From the NCBI RefSeq assembly GCF_002964575.1, contig NZ_POQQ01000046.1:1-64000 (forward strand): a DNA stretch of 64,000 nt, written 5' to 3'. This document shows positions 55,268 through 64,000 of the stretch, piece by piece. The notes beneath the pieces are model-generated. The model made no database searches. It had not been told where the DNA came from and saw only the letters and a list, made by a program, of their open reading frames with translations. This DNA is from Streptococcus suis. Its GTDB lineage: Bacteria; Bacillota; Bacilli; Lactobacillales; Streptococcaceae. Numbering within the stretch: the first letter of the stretch is position 1; each line of letters starts with the position of its first letter. The position numbers and the translations under genes were made by a program.

Positions 55268-55582
55268 ATGGATAAAAAACGTGTCATCAATTTATTGGAC
55301 CAGCTTTCTCCCATTTTGGCCGGGAAAGAGGAAACATTCGGCAAAGAACTGACGGAGAAATTGCAGTCAGCTCTTGAGCTTGTCAAGGAAGATGTGGCAA
55401 GTAAGGAAGGATTGGCACTTGAGACCAGTTTGTCAGGCTTTGTGCAGTCCATTTCTAATGCTAGCTTGCCTGGCACCAATCTCCGTTTTACAGACCAAGA
55501 ACGTCCTGTCTGGGAGGAATTTAAAGCCCTGACGGAGCAAGCAAGAGAAGATGGTCAACGAGGCCTTCATTTAACAATCTAA
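55268..55582 (+). CDS. Unknown protein, 104 residues
   Basis: The product is soluble and mostly helical (KKRVINLLDQLSPILAGKEETFGKELTEKLQSALELVKEDVASKEG). No domain is recognised. It has a good promoter and a terminator (55581-55602), so it is a real single-gene unit. The size and helical content are like bacteriocin-immunity-type proteins, but no motif supports that beyond size. Confidence 0.65.
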   Translation: MDKKRVINLLDQLSPILAGKEETFGKELTEKLQSALELVKEDVASKEGLALETSLSGFVQSISNASLPGTNLRFTDQERPVWEEFKALTEQAREDGQRGLHLTI

Positions 55583-55602
55583 GGAGCTCAGGCTCCTTTT
55601 TT
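55581..55602 (+). terminator. Terminator of the 104-residue gene
   Basis: AAGGAGC / GCTCCTT around TCA, then TTTT. Confidence 0.85.
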
Positions 55603-55604
55603 AT

Positions 55605-55713
55605 ATCTAAATAGTCTTCTACGCCTGAAGCGAATTATGTACGAGCCATTTCCGACTTCCAAAGGTTTCCCGAATCTTTGGAGCTAGTCTGATTTTGATT
55701 TTCATTGAGTATT
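55605..55713. repeat. Partial BOX-like element
   Basis: TTCCGACTTCCAAAGGTTT and AATCTTTGGAGCTAGTCTG, followed by GATTTTCATTGAGTAT, repeat the right half of the element at 8.3 kb with changes in both arms of the hairpin. The left end is not conserved. Confidence 0.65.
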
Positions 55714-55743
55714 AGTTAAAAGCTTGGCAGTCTGCTCTGTCAT

Positions 55744-55772
55744 TTTCCAAAAAACACAAAATTTGCTATAAT
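55744..55772 (+). promoter_or_regulatory. glmU operon promoter
   Basis: TTTCCA (55744-55749), 17 bases, TATAAT (55767-55772). Confidence 0.6.
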
Positions 55773-55774
55773 AG

Positions 55775-57187
<1,413 letters not shown>

Positions 57188-57195
57188 GTGACACT

Positions 57196-57741
57196 ATGAA
57201 TTTTGAAGAAAAAACAATTGAGCGAAAAGAGATTTTCAAGGGACATATCTTTGATGTCGTTGTTGACGATGTCTTACTGCCAGATGGGAAGACAGGCAAA
57301 CGTGAACTCATCTTTCACAAGGGGGCTGTATGTGTCTTAGCAGTTACTCCAGATGATAAGATGATTTTGGTCAAACAATACCGAAAGGCTATCGAGCAGG
57401 CTATCTATGAAATTCCAGCAGGAAAGTTGGAACTAGGCGAAGAAGATACGCTGGAAGATGCAGCCCTGCGTGAATTGGAAGAGGAAACAGGCTATACCAG
57501 TGACAAGCTGACCTTGTTGGCGGATTTTTACTCAGCTATCGGTTTTTGTAATGAGCGTATTCGCCTCTATTTAGCTGATAATTTGGTTAAAGTTGAAAAT
57601 CCTCGCCCCATGGATGAGGACGAGGTCATTGAACTGTCTTATGTGACCCTAGAAGAAGCCTTGGACTTGGTAGCAAGTGGAGATATTTGTGATGCCAAGA
57701 CCATTATGGCGGTTCAATATTTACAACTCATGAGAAAGTAG
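57196..57741 (+). CDS. NUDIX hydrolase (ADP-ribose pyrophosphatase type)
   Basis: The 181-residue enzyme has the complete Nudix box (GKLELGEEDTLEDAALRELEEETGY, about 75-99) and the ADP-ribose pyrophosphatase context (EIPAGKLELGEE before it, then ADFYSAIGFCNERIRLYLADNL). It should split ADP-ribose into AMP and ribose-5-phosphate. It is the second gene of the glmU operon, as in pneumococcus. Confidence 0.93.
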   Translation: MNFEEKTIERKEIFKGHIFDVVVDDVLLPDGKTGKRELIFHKGAVCVLAVTPDDKMILVKQYRKAIEQAIYEIPAGKLELGEEDTLEDAALRELEEETGYTSDKLTLLADFYSAIGFCNERIRLYLADNLVKVENPRPMDEDEVIELSYVTLEEALDLVASGDICDAKTIMAVQYLQLMRK

Positions 57742-57751
57742 GAAATTGGCA

Positions 57752-58072
57752 ATGGGCAAGCCCTTGTTAACGGATGAAATACTAGAACGAGTGAAAAAAA
57801 TGCAGGAAGCTGATACAGATGAACGCTTTGGACATTTTAGTCCCAAGCAAACTGTATCCATGGATGAAAAGATTTTTGAGCCCATTTTAGATGAAGACTA
57901 CCAAGGCTACGAGGAAGGACAGACCATCCGTATCCCAGTCAAACCATCGGTGGTCAAAAGTCGTAGAATTGAAACCATCAAGCGCGAGGAATTTCGTGGC
58001 AAGGTCAATAAAATTCTCTTTTGGGTCATCCTTTTACTGATTATCTTTATCATTGCAGTCTTATTTATTTAG
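57752..58072 (+). CDS. macP: MacP, membrane cofactor of PBP2a
   Basis: MacP activates the class A penicillin-binding protein PBP2a in pneumococcus after phosphorylation by StkP. The 106-residue protein has the conserved cytoplasmic start (GKPLLTDEILERVKKMQE), the likely phosphorylation region FSPKQTVSMDEKIFEP (Thr near 34), and a single C-terminal membrane helix (about 86-106). The location between the NUDIX gene and mtnN is the pneumococcal order. Start at 57752 is preferred over a TTG two codons upstream. Confidence 0.9.
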   Translation: MGKPLLTDEILERVKKMQEADTDERFGHFSPKQTVSMDEKIFEPILDEDYQGYEEGQTIRIPVKPSVVKSRRIETIKREEFRGKVNKILFWVILLLIIFIIAVLFI

Positions 58073-58080
58073 GAGAAAAG

Positions 58081-58770
58081 ATGAAATTTGGAATTATCGC
58101 AGCTATGCCCCAGGAGCTGAAGATTTTGGTAGAGCAGCTCCAAGACAAGGTAGAAGTAACTGTCTTGGGTCGGACCTATTACCAAGGACGAATGGGTCAG
58201 CATGAAGTGGTCCTTGTCCAGTCGGGCATTGGCAAGGTCATGTCAGCTATGTCGGTGGCCATCTTGGCGGACCGCTTTGCAGTGGATGCCATTGTCAACA
58301 CGGGCTCAGCAGGAGCAGTGGCTGACGGAATCGCCATCGGAGACGTAGTTGTAGCTACTCACTTGGCCTACCACGATGTTGATGTGACGGCTTTTGGCTA
58401 CGCCTATGGGCAAATGGCAGGGCAGGAATTGTACTATCCAGCAGACCAAGCCCTCTTAGAGAAGTTGACTAGCCTACTAGCAGAGCAGGAAATGACCAGC
58501 CATCAGGGACTGATTGTGACAGGTGACAGTTTTATCGCCGGTCAGGATAAGATCGCCAGCATAAAGGAACATTTCCCAGAAGTTCTGGCTGTGGAGATGG
58601 AAGGAGCGGCCATTGCCCAAGCGGCCGTTAATACAGGTAAACCTTTCTTGGTTATCCGTGCCATGAGCGATACAGCACAAGGGGATGCCAATATTACCTT
58701 TGATGAATTTATTATCCAAGCAGGAGAGCGGTCTGCCCAAACCTTGATTGCCTTTTTAGAACATGCATAA
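58081..58770 (+). CDS. mtnN: 5'-methylthioadenosine/S-adenosylhomocysteine nucleosidase
   Basis: MtnN (Pfs) releases adenine from SAH and MTA; its SAH product is the substrate of LuxS (8.4 kb). The 229-residue enzyme has GIIAAMPQEL (catalytic Glu), NTGSAGAV, VTGDSFIAG, VEMEGAAIAQAA and VIRAMSDTAQGDA (catalytic Asp). Start at 58081 follows AGGAGAAAAG. Last gene of the glmU operon. Confidence 0.96.
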   Translation: MKFGIIAAMPQELKILVEQLQDKVEVTVLGRTYYQGRMGQHEVVLVQSGIGKVMSAMSVAILADRFAVDAIVNTGSAGAVADGIAIGDVVVATHLAYHDVDVTAFGYAYGQMAGQELYYPADQALLEKLTSLLAEQEMTSHQGLIVTGDSFIAGQDKIASIKEHFPEVLAVEMEGAAIAQAAVNTGKPFLVIRAMSDTAQGDANITFDEFIIQAGERSAQTLIAFLEHA

Positions 58771-58796
58771 AGCAAGCCCATTGGGCTTGCTTTTTC
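58769..58796 (+). terminator. mtnN terminator
   Basis: AAAGCAAGCCC / GGGCTTGCTTT around ATT, then TT. It is nearly identical to the terminator at 60096. Confidence 0.85.
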
Positions 58797-58865
58797 TGAA
58801 AACATCGAAAATATCTTTGAAAACGATGAAAGAACCGAACTTTTATCTATAAAACCGATAATTGC

Positions 58866-58896
58866 TTGACGACCTGCTTTTTTTTTTTAGTATACT
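58866..58896 (+). promoter_or_regulatory. Promoter with T11 spacer tract before the secreted repeat protein
   Basis: TTGACG (58866-58871), a 19-base spacer that includes eleven T, and TATACT (58891-58896). The spacer is two bases over the optimum of 17. Confidence 0.65.
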
Positions 58897-58948
58897 GATG
58901 GAAGTGTCTTTTGACACAAAAGTATTATATATAACGGAGGTTTTTCAT

Positions 58949-60082
58949 ATGAAAATCAAAAGAAATTCTGGCAAGAAACAACTTCATAAGTGGGCCAAAC
59001 TTGGTGTTGCTTTTGCTTCTATCGCTGTTTTAGGTGGTGTGGTTGCTCCTGTGGGTAGCCAGTTGTCAAATACTCCGAATGTTGCTTATGCTCAGGAGAA
59101 GACCACTAAAGTTATTGTTAACATCAGTAAGTTTTCAAGTAACTTCGAGACAAATATACAATCAACGAATGTTGAATATATACCTACAGGAGTTTCAAAA
59201 ACATATATAGCTCCTGTTTTTGAGGGGTATGAGCTGGAAGCTGCTAGGATAAGCTATTTGGATACAATGACAATCACTCACAGTAGAGATGGGGTTCTTA
59301 CACTACCAGATGGATTTAGCGATAGTATTATTGGTGTAACTTTCAACTATTTTGAAGTTGAAAAACCAGCTGAAACCCAGCCAACCACGTCAAGTAGCTC
59401 GACTAGTCAATCTAGCGCTGGCAAACCAAGCGAAACAAGCACTTCCAGCACCCAACCAAGTGCTACTAAGCCAACCGCTTCAAGTAGCTCAACTAGTCAA
59501 TCTAGCGCTAGCAAACCAAGCGAAACAAGTACTTCCAGCACCCAATCAAGTGCTACTAAGCCTACCACTTCAAGTAGCTCGACTAGTCAATCTAGCGCTA
59601 GCAAGCCAAGCGAAACAAGTACTTCCAGCATCCAGCCAAGTGCTAGCAACCCAACAGAAACCAAGGTTACTGAGGACCAAGTATCCACTTCACCAGTCTA
59701 TCGCCTTTATCATGAAGACTTGAAGGTCCATCTCTATACCAGAGATGCCCATGAATATAAGGTCTTGGCAGGTCGTGGTTGGAGACAGGAAGGTCAGGCA
59801 TTCTTGTCCGCATCAAAAGGTAGCCCAGTTTATCGTCTCTATCATGAGGGCTTGAAAGTCCATCTCTATACCAGAGATGCTCACGAGTACAAGGTTTTAG
59901 CAGGTCGTGGTTGGAGACAAGAAGGCACTGCCTTTTACTCAGTGACAGATGGCACACCTGTTTACCGCCTTTACAATGAAGGATTGAAAAAACATCTTTA
60001 CACTACAGATGCAAATGAATACAAAGTGCTAGCTACACGTGGCTGGACACAGGAAGGAATCGCCTTCTACTCGGCTAAGTAA
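58949..60082 (+). CDS. Secreted Ser/Thr-rich protein with DUF5648-type repeats
   Basis: The 377-residue protein has a signal peptide with a KxYKxGK-like start replaced by a basic region, hydrophobic core and a likely cut after VAYA (48). An N-terminal unknown domain (about 50-145) follows, then three 30-residue Ser/Thr repeats (148-237; SSSSTSQSSA-KPSETSTSS type), encoded by 90-bp repeats. Three 44-residue repeats (from about 249; PVYRLYHEGLKVHLYTRDAHEYKVLAGRGW) end the protein. The last resemble DUF5648, seen in secreted streptococcal enzymes and adhesins. There is no LPXTG anchor. The start at 58949 follows ACGGAGGTTTTTCAT. Confidence 0.85.
   Translation: MKIKRNSGKKQLHKWAKLGVAFASIAVLGGVVAPVGSQLSNTPNVAYAQEKTTKVIVNISKFSSNFETNIQSTNVEYIPTGVSKTYIAPVFEGYELEAARISYLDTMTITHSRDGVLTLPDGFSDSIIGVTFNYFEVEKPAETQPTTSSSSTSQSSAGKPSETSTSSTQPSATKPTASSSSTSQSSASKPSETSTSSTQSSATKPTTSSSSTSQSSASKPSETSTSSIQPSASNPTETKVTEDQVSTSPVYRLYHEDLKVHLYTRDAHEYKVLAGRGWRQEGQAFLSASKGSPVYRLYHEGLKVHLYTRDAHEYKVLAGRGWRQEGTAFYSVTDGTPVYRLYNEGLKKHLYTTDANEYKVLATRGWTQEGIAFYSAK
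59390..59659 (+). repeat. Three 90-bp tandem repeats in the Ser/Thr-rich linker
   Basis: TCAAGTAGCTC starts at 59390, 59480 and 59570, with near-identity between units. Length changes in multiples of 90 bp would keep the frame. Confidence 0.85.
59693..60079 (+). repeat. Three 132-bp repeats encoding the C-terminal domains
   Basis: Units start at 59693, 59825 and 59957. The first two are closest in sequence; the third has more changes. Confidence 0.85.
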
Positions 60083-60095
60083 ACAGAGCAAGCTT

Positions 60096-60127
60096 AAAGC
60101 AAGTCCATTGGACTTGCTTTATTTCTT
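60096..60127. terminator. Terminator after the secreted repeat protein
   Basis: AAAGCAAGTCC / GGACTTGCTTT around ATT, then ATTTCTT. It may also serve rlmD in the other direction. Confidence 0.85.
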
Positions 60128-60160
60128 ATTCACGAACGACAAGGACAACATTTCTAGTGA

Positions 60161-61513
60161 TTACTTCTTGCTCAGCTTTACAACCGCCTCTGTTCGTGCA
60201 GTATGTGGAAACATATCAACGGATTGAATGTATTCAACCTGATAAGCTTTGGTTAGCTGGACCAAATCTCTGGCTAGGGTTGAAACGTTGCAGGATACAT
60301 AGACCATTTTCTCTGGTTTGTATGCCAAGATGGTTTTGAGGAGTTTTTCATCTAGTCCCGTCCGAGGTGGGTCGACTACTAGGGCATCTGCACGGTAGCC
60401 TTCTTTGTACCACTTAGGAATGATATCCTCTGCCTTACCAGCTTCGTAGTAGGTATTGGTCAGTCCCATTCGTTTGGCGTTGACCTTGGCATCCTCGATA
60501 GCTTCTGGGATGATGTCCATACCCCGAACAGACTTGACCTTTCGTGCAAAGGCAAAGCCAATGGTTCCCACGCCACAGTAGGCATCAATCAAGTCTTCAT
60601 CGCCAGAAATATCCAGTGCCTTGACTGCTTCTCCATAGAGAACTTCCGTTTGTTGGGGATTTAATTGGTAAAATGCCCGAGGTGACAGGGAGAACTCGTA
60701 GTCCAAAACAGCTTCTTCAATGGCTTGTTTGCCCCAGAGAATTTCTGTTTTTTCCCCATAGATGTCGCTAGTCTTCTGTCTGTTCCAGTTTAGGGCAACA
60801 GTGACAATAGCAGGAAATTGCTTGGTTACTTCTTCAATGAGTTTAGTCAGATTGACCTGGCAGGAGGTGACAAAAATAACCTGCACCTGACCAGATTGAC
60901 GGGCCCTGCGGACCATAACCGTACGAATTCCCTGCTCCTTACGCTCGTTGTAAATAGGGATACGGTGCTTGGTTAGTAGGTCAGCAATCCTATTGATAAC
61001 CTTTTGTGTTTCCTTGTCTTGGACATAGCAGTCTGTAATACCAATCAGGCGATGGGAATTTTCAGCATAGAGCCCAGCCTTGACTTGACCCTTGAATGAA
61101 CGGGTTTGAAACTGTAATTTAGCCCGATAATGACTGGGCTGATCCATTCCAATGGTTGGGTGGATGAGGTAATTCTCATAGCCTGCTGGCTTAAATTTCT
61201 TCAAGGCTTGTTGGAGCAGGTCTTGCTTGAAGTCCAGTTGCTTGTCATAACGGAGGTGCATGATTTGACAGCCGCCACAGGCTTGATAGATGTCACAGCT
61301 TGGTTTGACCCGGAATTTGGATTCCTTGTTAATTTTCAGTAGCCTTGCTTCCACAAAATTACGTTTAACAGAGGTTACTTGACAGTAGATTTCTTCTCCC
61401 TTGAGGGCACCAGGAACAAAGACCAGCGTTTTTTGATAAAAGCCAATACCTTCGCCATTGATACCCATTCGCTTGATTTTCAAGGGAATTCGTTGGTTTA
61501 CTTGTAGATTCAT
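60161..61513 (-). CDS. rlmD: 23S rRNA (uracil-C5)-methyltransferase, RlmD/RlmCD type
   Basis: The 450-residue enzyme has an N-terminal TRAM domain ([31 protein letters not shown]), an iron-sulfur cluster motif ([15 protein letters not shown]; Cys at about 79, 85, 88), a SAM-binding [14 protein letters not shown], and [11 protein letters not shown]. The catalytic Cys is in [13 protein letters not shown] (near 412). It methylates C5 of uridines; in pneumococcus a single enzyme modifies U747 and U1939. Start is ATG at 61513, close to the divergent recX start. Confidence 0.92.
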   Translation of the reverse strand: MNLQVNQRIPLKIKRMGINGEGIGFYQKTLVFVPGALKGEEIYCQVTSVKRNFVEARLLKINKESKFRVKPSCDIYQACGGCQIMHLRYDKQLDFKQDLLQQALKKFKPAGYENYLIHPTIGMDQPSHYRAKLQFQTRSFKGQVKAGLYAENSHRLIGITDCYVQDKETQKVINRIADLLTKHRIPIYNERKEQGIRTVMVRRARQSGQVQVIFVTSCQVNLTKLIEEVTKQFPAIVTVALNWNRQKTSDIYGEKTEILWGKQAIEEAVLDYEFSLSPRAFYQLNPQQTEVLYGEAVKALDISGDEDLIDAYCGVGTIGFAFARKVKSVRGMDIIPEAIEDAKVNAKRMGLTNTYYEAGKAEDIIPKWYKEGYRADALVVDPPRTGLDEKLLKTILAYKPEKMVYVSCNVSTLARDLVQLTKAYQVEYIQSVDMFPHTARTEAVVKLSKK

Positions 61514-61550
61514 ATTATTATTTTACCGAAAATTCCTGTATAATGAAAGA

Positions 61551-62327
61551 ATGAGAATTACAAAAATCGAAAAGAAAAAACGGCTCTATCTCTTAGAAGT
61601 TGAAGGACAGGAAAACACCTATATTACAGAAGATACCATTGTTCGCTTCATGCTCAGTAAGGACAAGGACATCACAGAAGAGGAATTTCAAGCCATTCGG
61701 GATTTTGCCCAATTTTCCTATGGGAAAAATTTAGCCTTGTATTTTATTTCTTTTAAGCAGAGGACGAAAAAGGAAGTACTTGATTATCTGGCAAAGTATG
61801 AGATAGTGGGAACAACTGCCCTAAAAATTGTCGCAAACTTGGAAGAGGACAAGTGGATTGACGATAAAGCCTATGTGGAGGCATACATCCGTCAGAATGG
61901 GTTGAGTGGTGACAAGGGACCAGCTATGCTTCGTCAAAAGTTAATGGCCAAGGGAATTTCAAAAACCTTGATTGATGGAGGCTTGGCAGAGGTCGATTTT
62001 TCAGACCTGGCTGGTAGGGTGGCTGAGAAGTTGCTTCGGAAATACCAGAACAAGTTGCCTCTACGTGCCTTACAGGATAAGCTGGTTCAGGGCTTGATGG
62101 CTAAGGGATTTTCCTATGAGCTAGCCAAACAGAGTATGAATCAATTAGCATTGACATCAGATGAAGAAAATGAAGCAGAGTTGATTGCCAAGGAGTTAGA
62201 CAAGCAGTACCGGAAATACAGCCGAAAATATGAGGGATATGAGCTGAAACAACGTTTGATGCAGGCTTTGGCTCGCAAGGGCTTTGATTTTGACGCAATA
62301 AAATCTGCTCTTCGTGAATATCTATGA
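61551..62327 (+). CDS. recX: Recombination regulator RecX
   Basis: RecX binds RecA filaments and limits strand exchange. The 258-residue protein is of the longer Firmicutes type: [19 protein letters not shown] and [40 protein letters not shown] at the start, then three helical repeats including [32 protein letters not shown]. The start is the ATG at 61551, with a TATAAT only 12 bases upstream (61541-61542 region TATAATGAAAG); a longer upstream frame overlaps rlmD and is rejected. Confidence 0.93.
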   Translation: MRITKIEKKKRLYLLEVEGQENTYITEDTIVRFMLSKDKDITEEEFQAIRDFAQFSYGKNLALYFISFKQRTKKEVLDYLAKYEIVGTTALKIVANLEEDKWIDDKAYVEAYIRQNGLSGDKGPAMLRQKLMAKGISKTLIDGGLAEVDFSDLAGRVAEKLLRKYQNKLPLRALQDKLVQGLMAKGFSYELAKQSMNQLALTSDEENEAELIAKELDKQYRKYSRKYEGYELKQRLMQALARKGFDFDAIKSALREYL

Positions 62328-62404
62328 GAAAAATCTTCGCCTAGGTTGAAAAAATATGGTATAATAGTCAAGATAAATTGTAATAGTAGAAAGTTGGTAA
62401 CAAA

Positions 62405-62938
62405 GTGAAATTACCAAAGGAAGGCGACTTTATTACTATTCAAAGTTATAAACATGACGGTGAAATTCATCGCACTTGGCGTGACACCATGGTATTAAAA
62501 ACAACGGAAAATGCTATTATTGGAGTCAATAATCATACCTTAGTGACTGAAAATGACGGCAGACGTTGGGTAACGAGAGAGCCAGCAATCGTTTATTTTC
62601 ATAAGAAATACTGGTTCAATATCATTGCAATGATTCGTGAGAACGGAGTTTCCTATTATTGTAATCTTGCCAGTCCTTATGTTCTAGACAATGAAGCACT
62701 CAAGTACATCGACTATGACCTAGATGTTAAGGTTTTTGCGGATGGTGAGAAAAGGCTCTTGGATGTGGACGAATATGAGCGTCATCGCAAGGCTATGAAG
62801 TATTCCAATGATATTGATTTTATTTTGAAAGAAAATGTCAAGATTCTGGTGGATTGGATCAACAATCAACGTGGTCCCTTCTCCCCAGCCTATGTCAATA
62901 TCTGGTACAAACGCTATTTAGAACTGAGAAGTAGATAA
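62405..62938 (+). CDS. DUF402 nucleoside tri/diphosphate phosphatase (Ntdp-like)
   Basis: The 177-residue protein is of the UPF0374/DUF402 group: [55 protein letters not shown], and [40 protein letters not shown]. The staphylococcal homologue hydrolyses nucleoside tri- and diphosphates and affects virulence. GTG start with GTTGGTAACAAA upstream, and an extended -10 (TGGTATAAT) at about 62356-62364. Confidence 0.9.
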   Translation: MKLPKEGDFITIQSYKHDGEIHRTWRDTMVLKTTENAIIGVNNHTLVTENDGRRWVTREPAIVYFHKKYWFNIIAMIRENGVSYYCNLASPYVLDNEALKYIDYDLDVKVFADGEKRLLDVDEYERHRKAMKYSNDIDFILKENVKILVDWINNQRGPFSPAYVNIWYKRYLELRSR

Positions 62939-62950
62939 AGTTAGAGAGAG

Positions 62951-62978
62951 AAAATCCTGTTTTGCAGGTTTTTTTCTT
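62951..62978 (+). terminator. Weak terminator after the DUF402 gene
   Basis: ATCCTG / CAGGTT around TTTTG, then TTTTTC. The stem has a mismatch. Confidence 0.5.
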
Positions 62979-62995
62979 ACCATAAAGGAGGAAAG

Positions 62996-63313
62996 ATGGC
63001 TTTTGATCAAACAAATGGACGATACGCAAGTTTTGGTATTGTCACCTCATTGCCCGGAGAAGTTATTGACAGTTTTTGGTATTTTATTGATAACTACTTA
63101 AAGGGAGTTATTCCCTTAAAAAGTGTCCTGCGTTTTTCCATCAAAAATCGAAAAGGGAAGGTGACACTTGTTTTTTCTCAGGAGGGCTATAAAAATGCTA
63201 TTGCTCTGGATTTGAACAGTCGCTTCGATCCTTTTTATCCGTCAACGATTTTAGTGATGGATAAGCAGGGCAAGGAAACCATTACTCTGCCAGATGAGGT
63301 GACCTTGTTATAG
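62996..63313 (+). CDS. DUF960 family protein
   Basis: The 105-residue protein has the DUF960 pattern: NGRYASFGIVTSLPGEVIDSFWYFIDNYLKGVIPL and KGKVTLVFSQEGYKNAIALDLNSRFDPFYPSTILVMD. Function unknown. It follows the DUF402 gene by 57 bp with its own ribosome binding site (AAAGGAGGAAAG). Confidence 0.85.
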   Translation: MAFDQTNGRYASFGIVTSLPGEVIDSFWYFIDNYLKGVIPLKSVLRFSIKNRKGKVTLVFSQEGYKNAIALDLNSRFDPFYPSTILVMDKQGKETITLPDEVTLL

Positions 63314-63406
63314 GTCGGATGGCTGTAGGGAGCTGGAGACTGTTTGACCCATGAAAGCAAAAGGATAGAAAATTCTTATCTACCACGTTATATGTATTGT
63401 TAATAT

Positions 63407-63440
63407 ATGATATTTGTTGTAAAATAAATATAGAGATTTC
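63407..63440 (+). promoter_or_regulatory. Promoter of the GntR gene
   Basis: TTGTTA, 17 bases, TAAAAT at about 63395-63426. AT-rich sequence surrounds it. Confidence 0.5.
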
Positions 63441-63462
63441 GTTGGTTAGAAAGGAGGACATG

Positions 63463-64000
63463 ATGGTCAATCAAGTTGATGAGAAACCCCTTTATTTGCA
63501 ACTGGTCGATGAGCTTGAGGTGGCTATTCGTGAGAGGATGGCTCCAAACGATAAATTATTCTCAGAACGTGAATTGACACAGGTCTATGGGGTTAGTCGC
63601 ATTACTGTTCGTCTGGCCTTGCAGGAATTGGAGAAGCGTGGTCTTGTTTATAAGAAACATGGCAAGGGGACCTATGTTTCAGAAATTTCGGATACAGCTG
63701 TGGATTTATCGCAAGCCTATAGTTTTACCGAGCAGATGAAGAAAATTGGGAAGCGCCCACGGACAGCTATTTTATCTTTTGGATGCGTTCAAGCTACGGA
63801 TTATATTGCCCAACATTTGCAGGTTAATCTTGGTGAGAAAGTCTTTGAAATAGAACGTCTTCGCCTAGCTGATGAGGTTCCGATGATGTTGGAAAGAACC
63901 TATGTACCTGCTTCCCTCTTTCCTGCCTTGACAGCCAGCAGGATGAGTGAAAAACCACTCTATGAAATCTTTCTTGAAGATTATGGTCAGATGATTCGAT
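63463..64000 (+). CDS. GntR/HutC-type transcriptional regulator (runs off the right edge)
   Basis: The frame is open from the ATG at 63463 to the window end (179 codons), so the C-terminus is missing. The N-terminal winged helix is clear: PLYLQLVDELEVAIRERM, LFSERELTQVYGVSRITVRLALQELEKRGLVYKKHGKGTYV. A UTRA-type ligand domain starts near residue 75, with FTEQMKKIGKRPRTAILSF and LGEKVFEIERLRLADEVPMMLERTYVP. The ligand is likely a small sugar phosphate or similar. In pneumococcus a GntR regulator sits next to guaA; whether that holds here cannot be seen. AAGGAGG lies 5 bases before this ATG; another ATG is 3 bases upstream. Confidence 0.9.
   Translation, partial: MVNQVDEKPLYLQLVDELEVAIRERMAPNDKLFSERELTQVYGVSRITVRLALQELEKRGLVYKKHGKGTYVSEISDTAVDLSQAYSFTEQMKKIGKRPRTAILSFGCVQATDYIAQHLQVNLGEKVFEIERLRLADEVPMMLERTYVPASLFPALTASRMSEKPLYEIFLEDYGQMIR

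Noticed and set aside
59352..59723. 123-codon frame inside the secreted protein gene
   Set aside because: It is the alternate frame of the 90-bp repeats, which stay open by repetition.

Overview
This window is chromosomal DNA of a low-GC Gram-positive coccus. The genus Streptococcus is well supported and S. suis or a close relative fits best. The evidence is conserved streptococcal gene neighbourhoods: recU-pbp1A divergent from a ypsA-like gene with gpsB-rnpB-methyltransferase-mapZ next to it; efp-Asp23/Gls24-nusB; the divergent scr sucrose regulon; murC-GNAT-mltG-greA; hprK-lgt; and glmU-NUDIX-macP-mtnN. A class B RNase P RNA and BOX-like intergenic elements agree with this. The species assignment is inference. 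No tRNA, rRNA, CRISPR array or prophage was seen.

Layout. 1-8.2 kb: tail of an IS1182-type transposase, rsmG, then cell-wall and division genes (pbp1A, recU, ypsA-like, gpsB, rnpB, an RNA methyltransferase, mapZ). 8.2-16 kb: luxS, rny, gmk-rpoZ-priA, a frameshifted MerR regulator, and rpsF-ssb-rpsR followed by an unusual array of terminator-like repeats. 16.4-25.4 kb: a DUF1129 membrane protein, corA, uvrA behind a repeat-rich leader, a DUF1266 protein, an M24 peptidase, and efp-Gls24-nusB. 25.6-31.1 kb: sucrose uptake and use (scrR-scrB divergent from scrA, then scrK). 31.3-36.3 kb: murC, a GNAT enzyme, mltG and greA, preceded by a disordered unknown protein. 36.5-45 kb: yidC, acylphosphatase, an rRNA/tRNA methyltransferase, an HD protein, a BI-1 protein, manA, the hprK-lgt-DUF948-YtxH operon, and an aminotransferase. 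45-53.2 kb: a DUF2974 hydrolase-like protein, a BceRS/BceAB-type peptide-sensing and ABC module, and a PadR-controlled membrane operon with duplicated genes. 53.2-55.6 kb: a small accessory group (Tad2/DUF2829 protein, SDR, GNAT, ASCH, unknown). 55.8-64 kb: glmU-NUDIX-macP-mtnN, a secreted repeat protein behind a poly-T promoter, rlmD, recX, a DUF402 phosphatase, DUF960, and the start of a GntR regulator.

Themes. Many genes serve envelope growth: pbp1A, gpsB, mapZ, murC, mltG, glmU, macP, lgt and yidC. Carbon control is represented by hprK, scr and a cre-like site. The least ordinary features are: a six-unit 51-bp array of terminator-like hairpins after rpsR; a hairpin repeat that abuts the uvrA start codon with no visible ribosome binding site; a T11 tract inside the promoter spacer of the secreted repeat protein, which is bracketed by near-identical terminators; triple ACAAACTAG motifs before the PadR operon; a BceR-like operator beside a response regulator lacking the conserved receiver lysine; and a chromosomal Tad2-domain gene.
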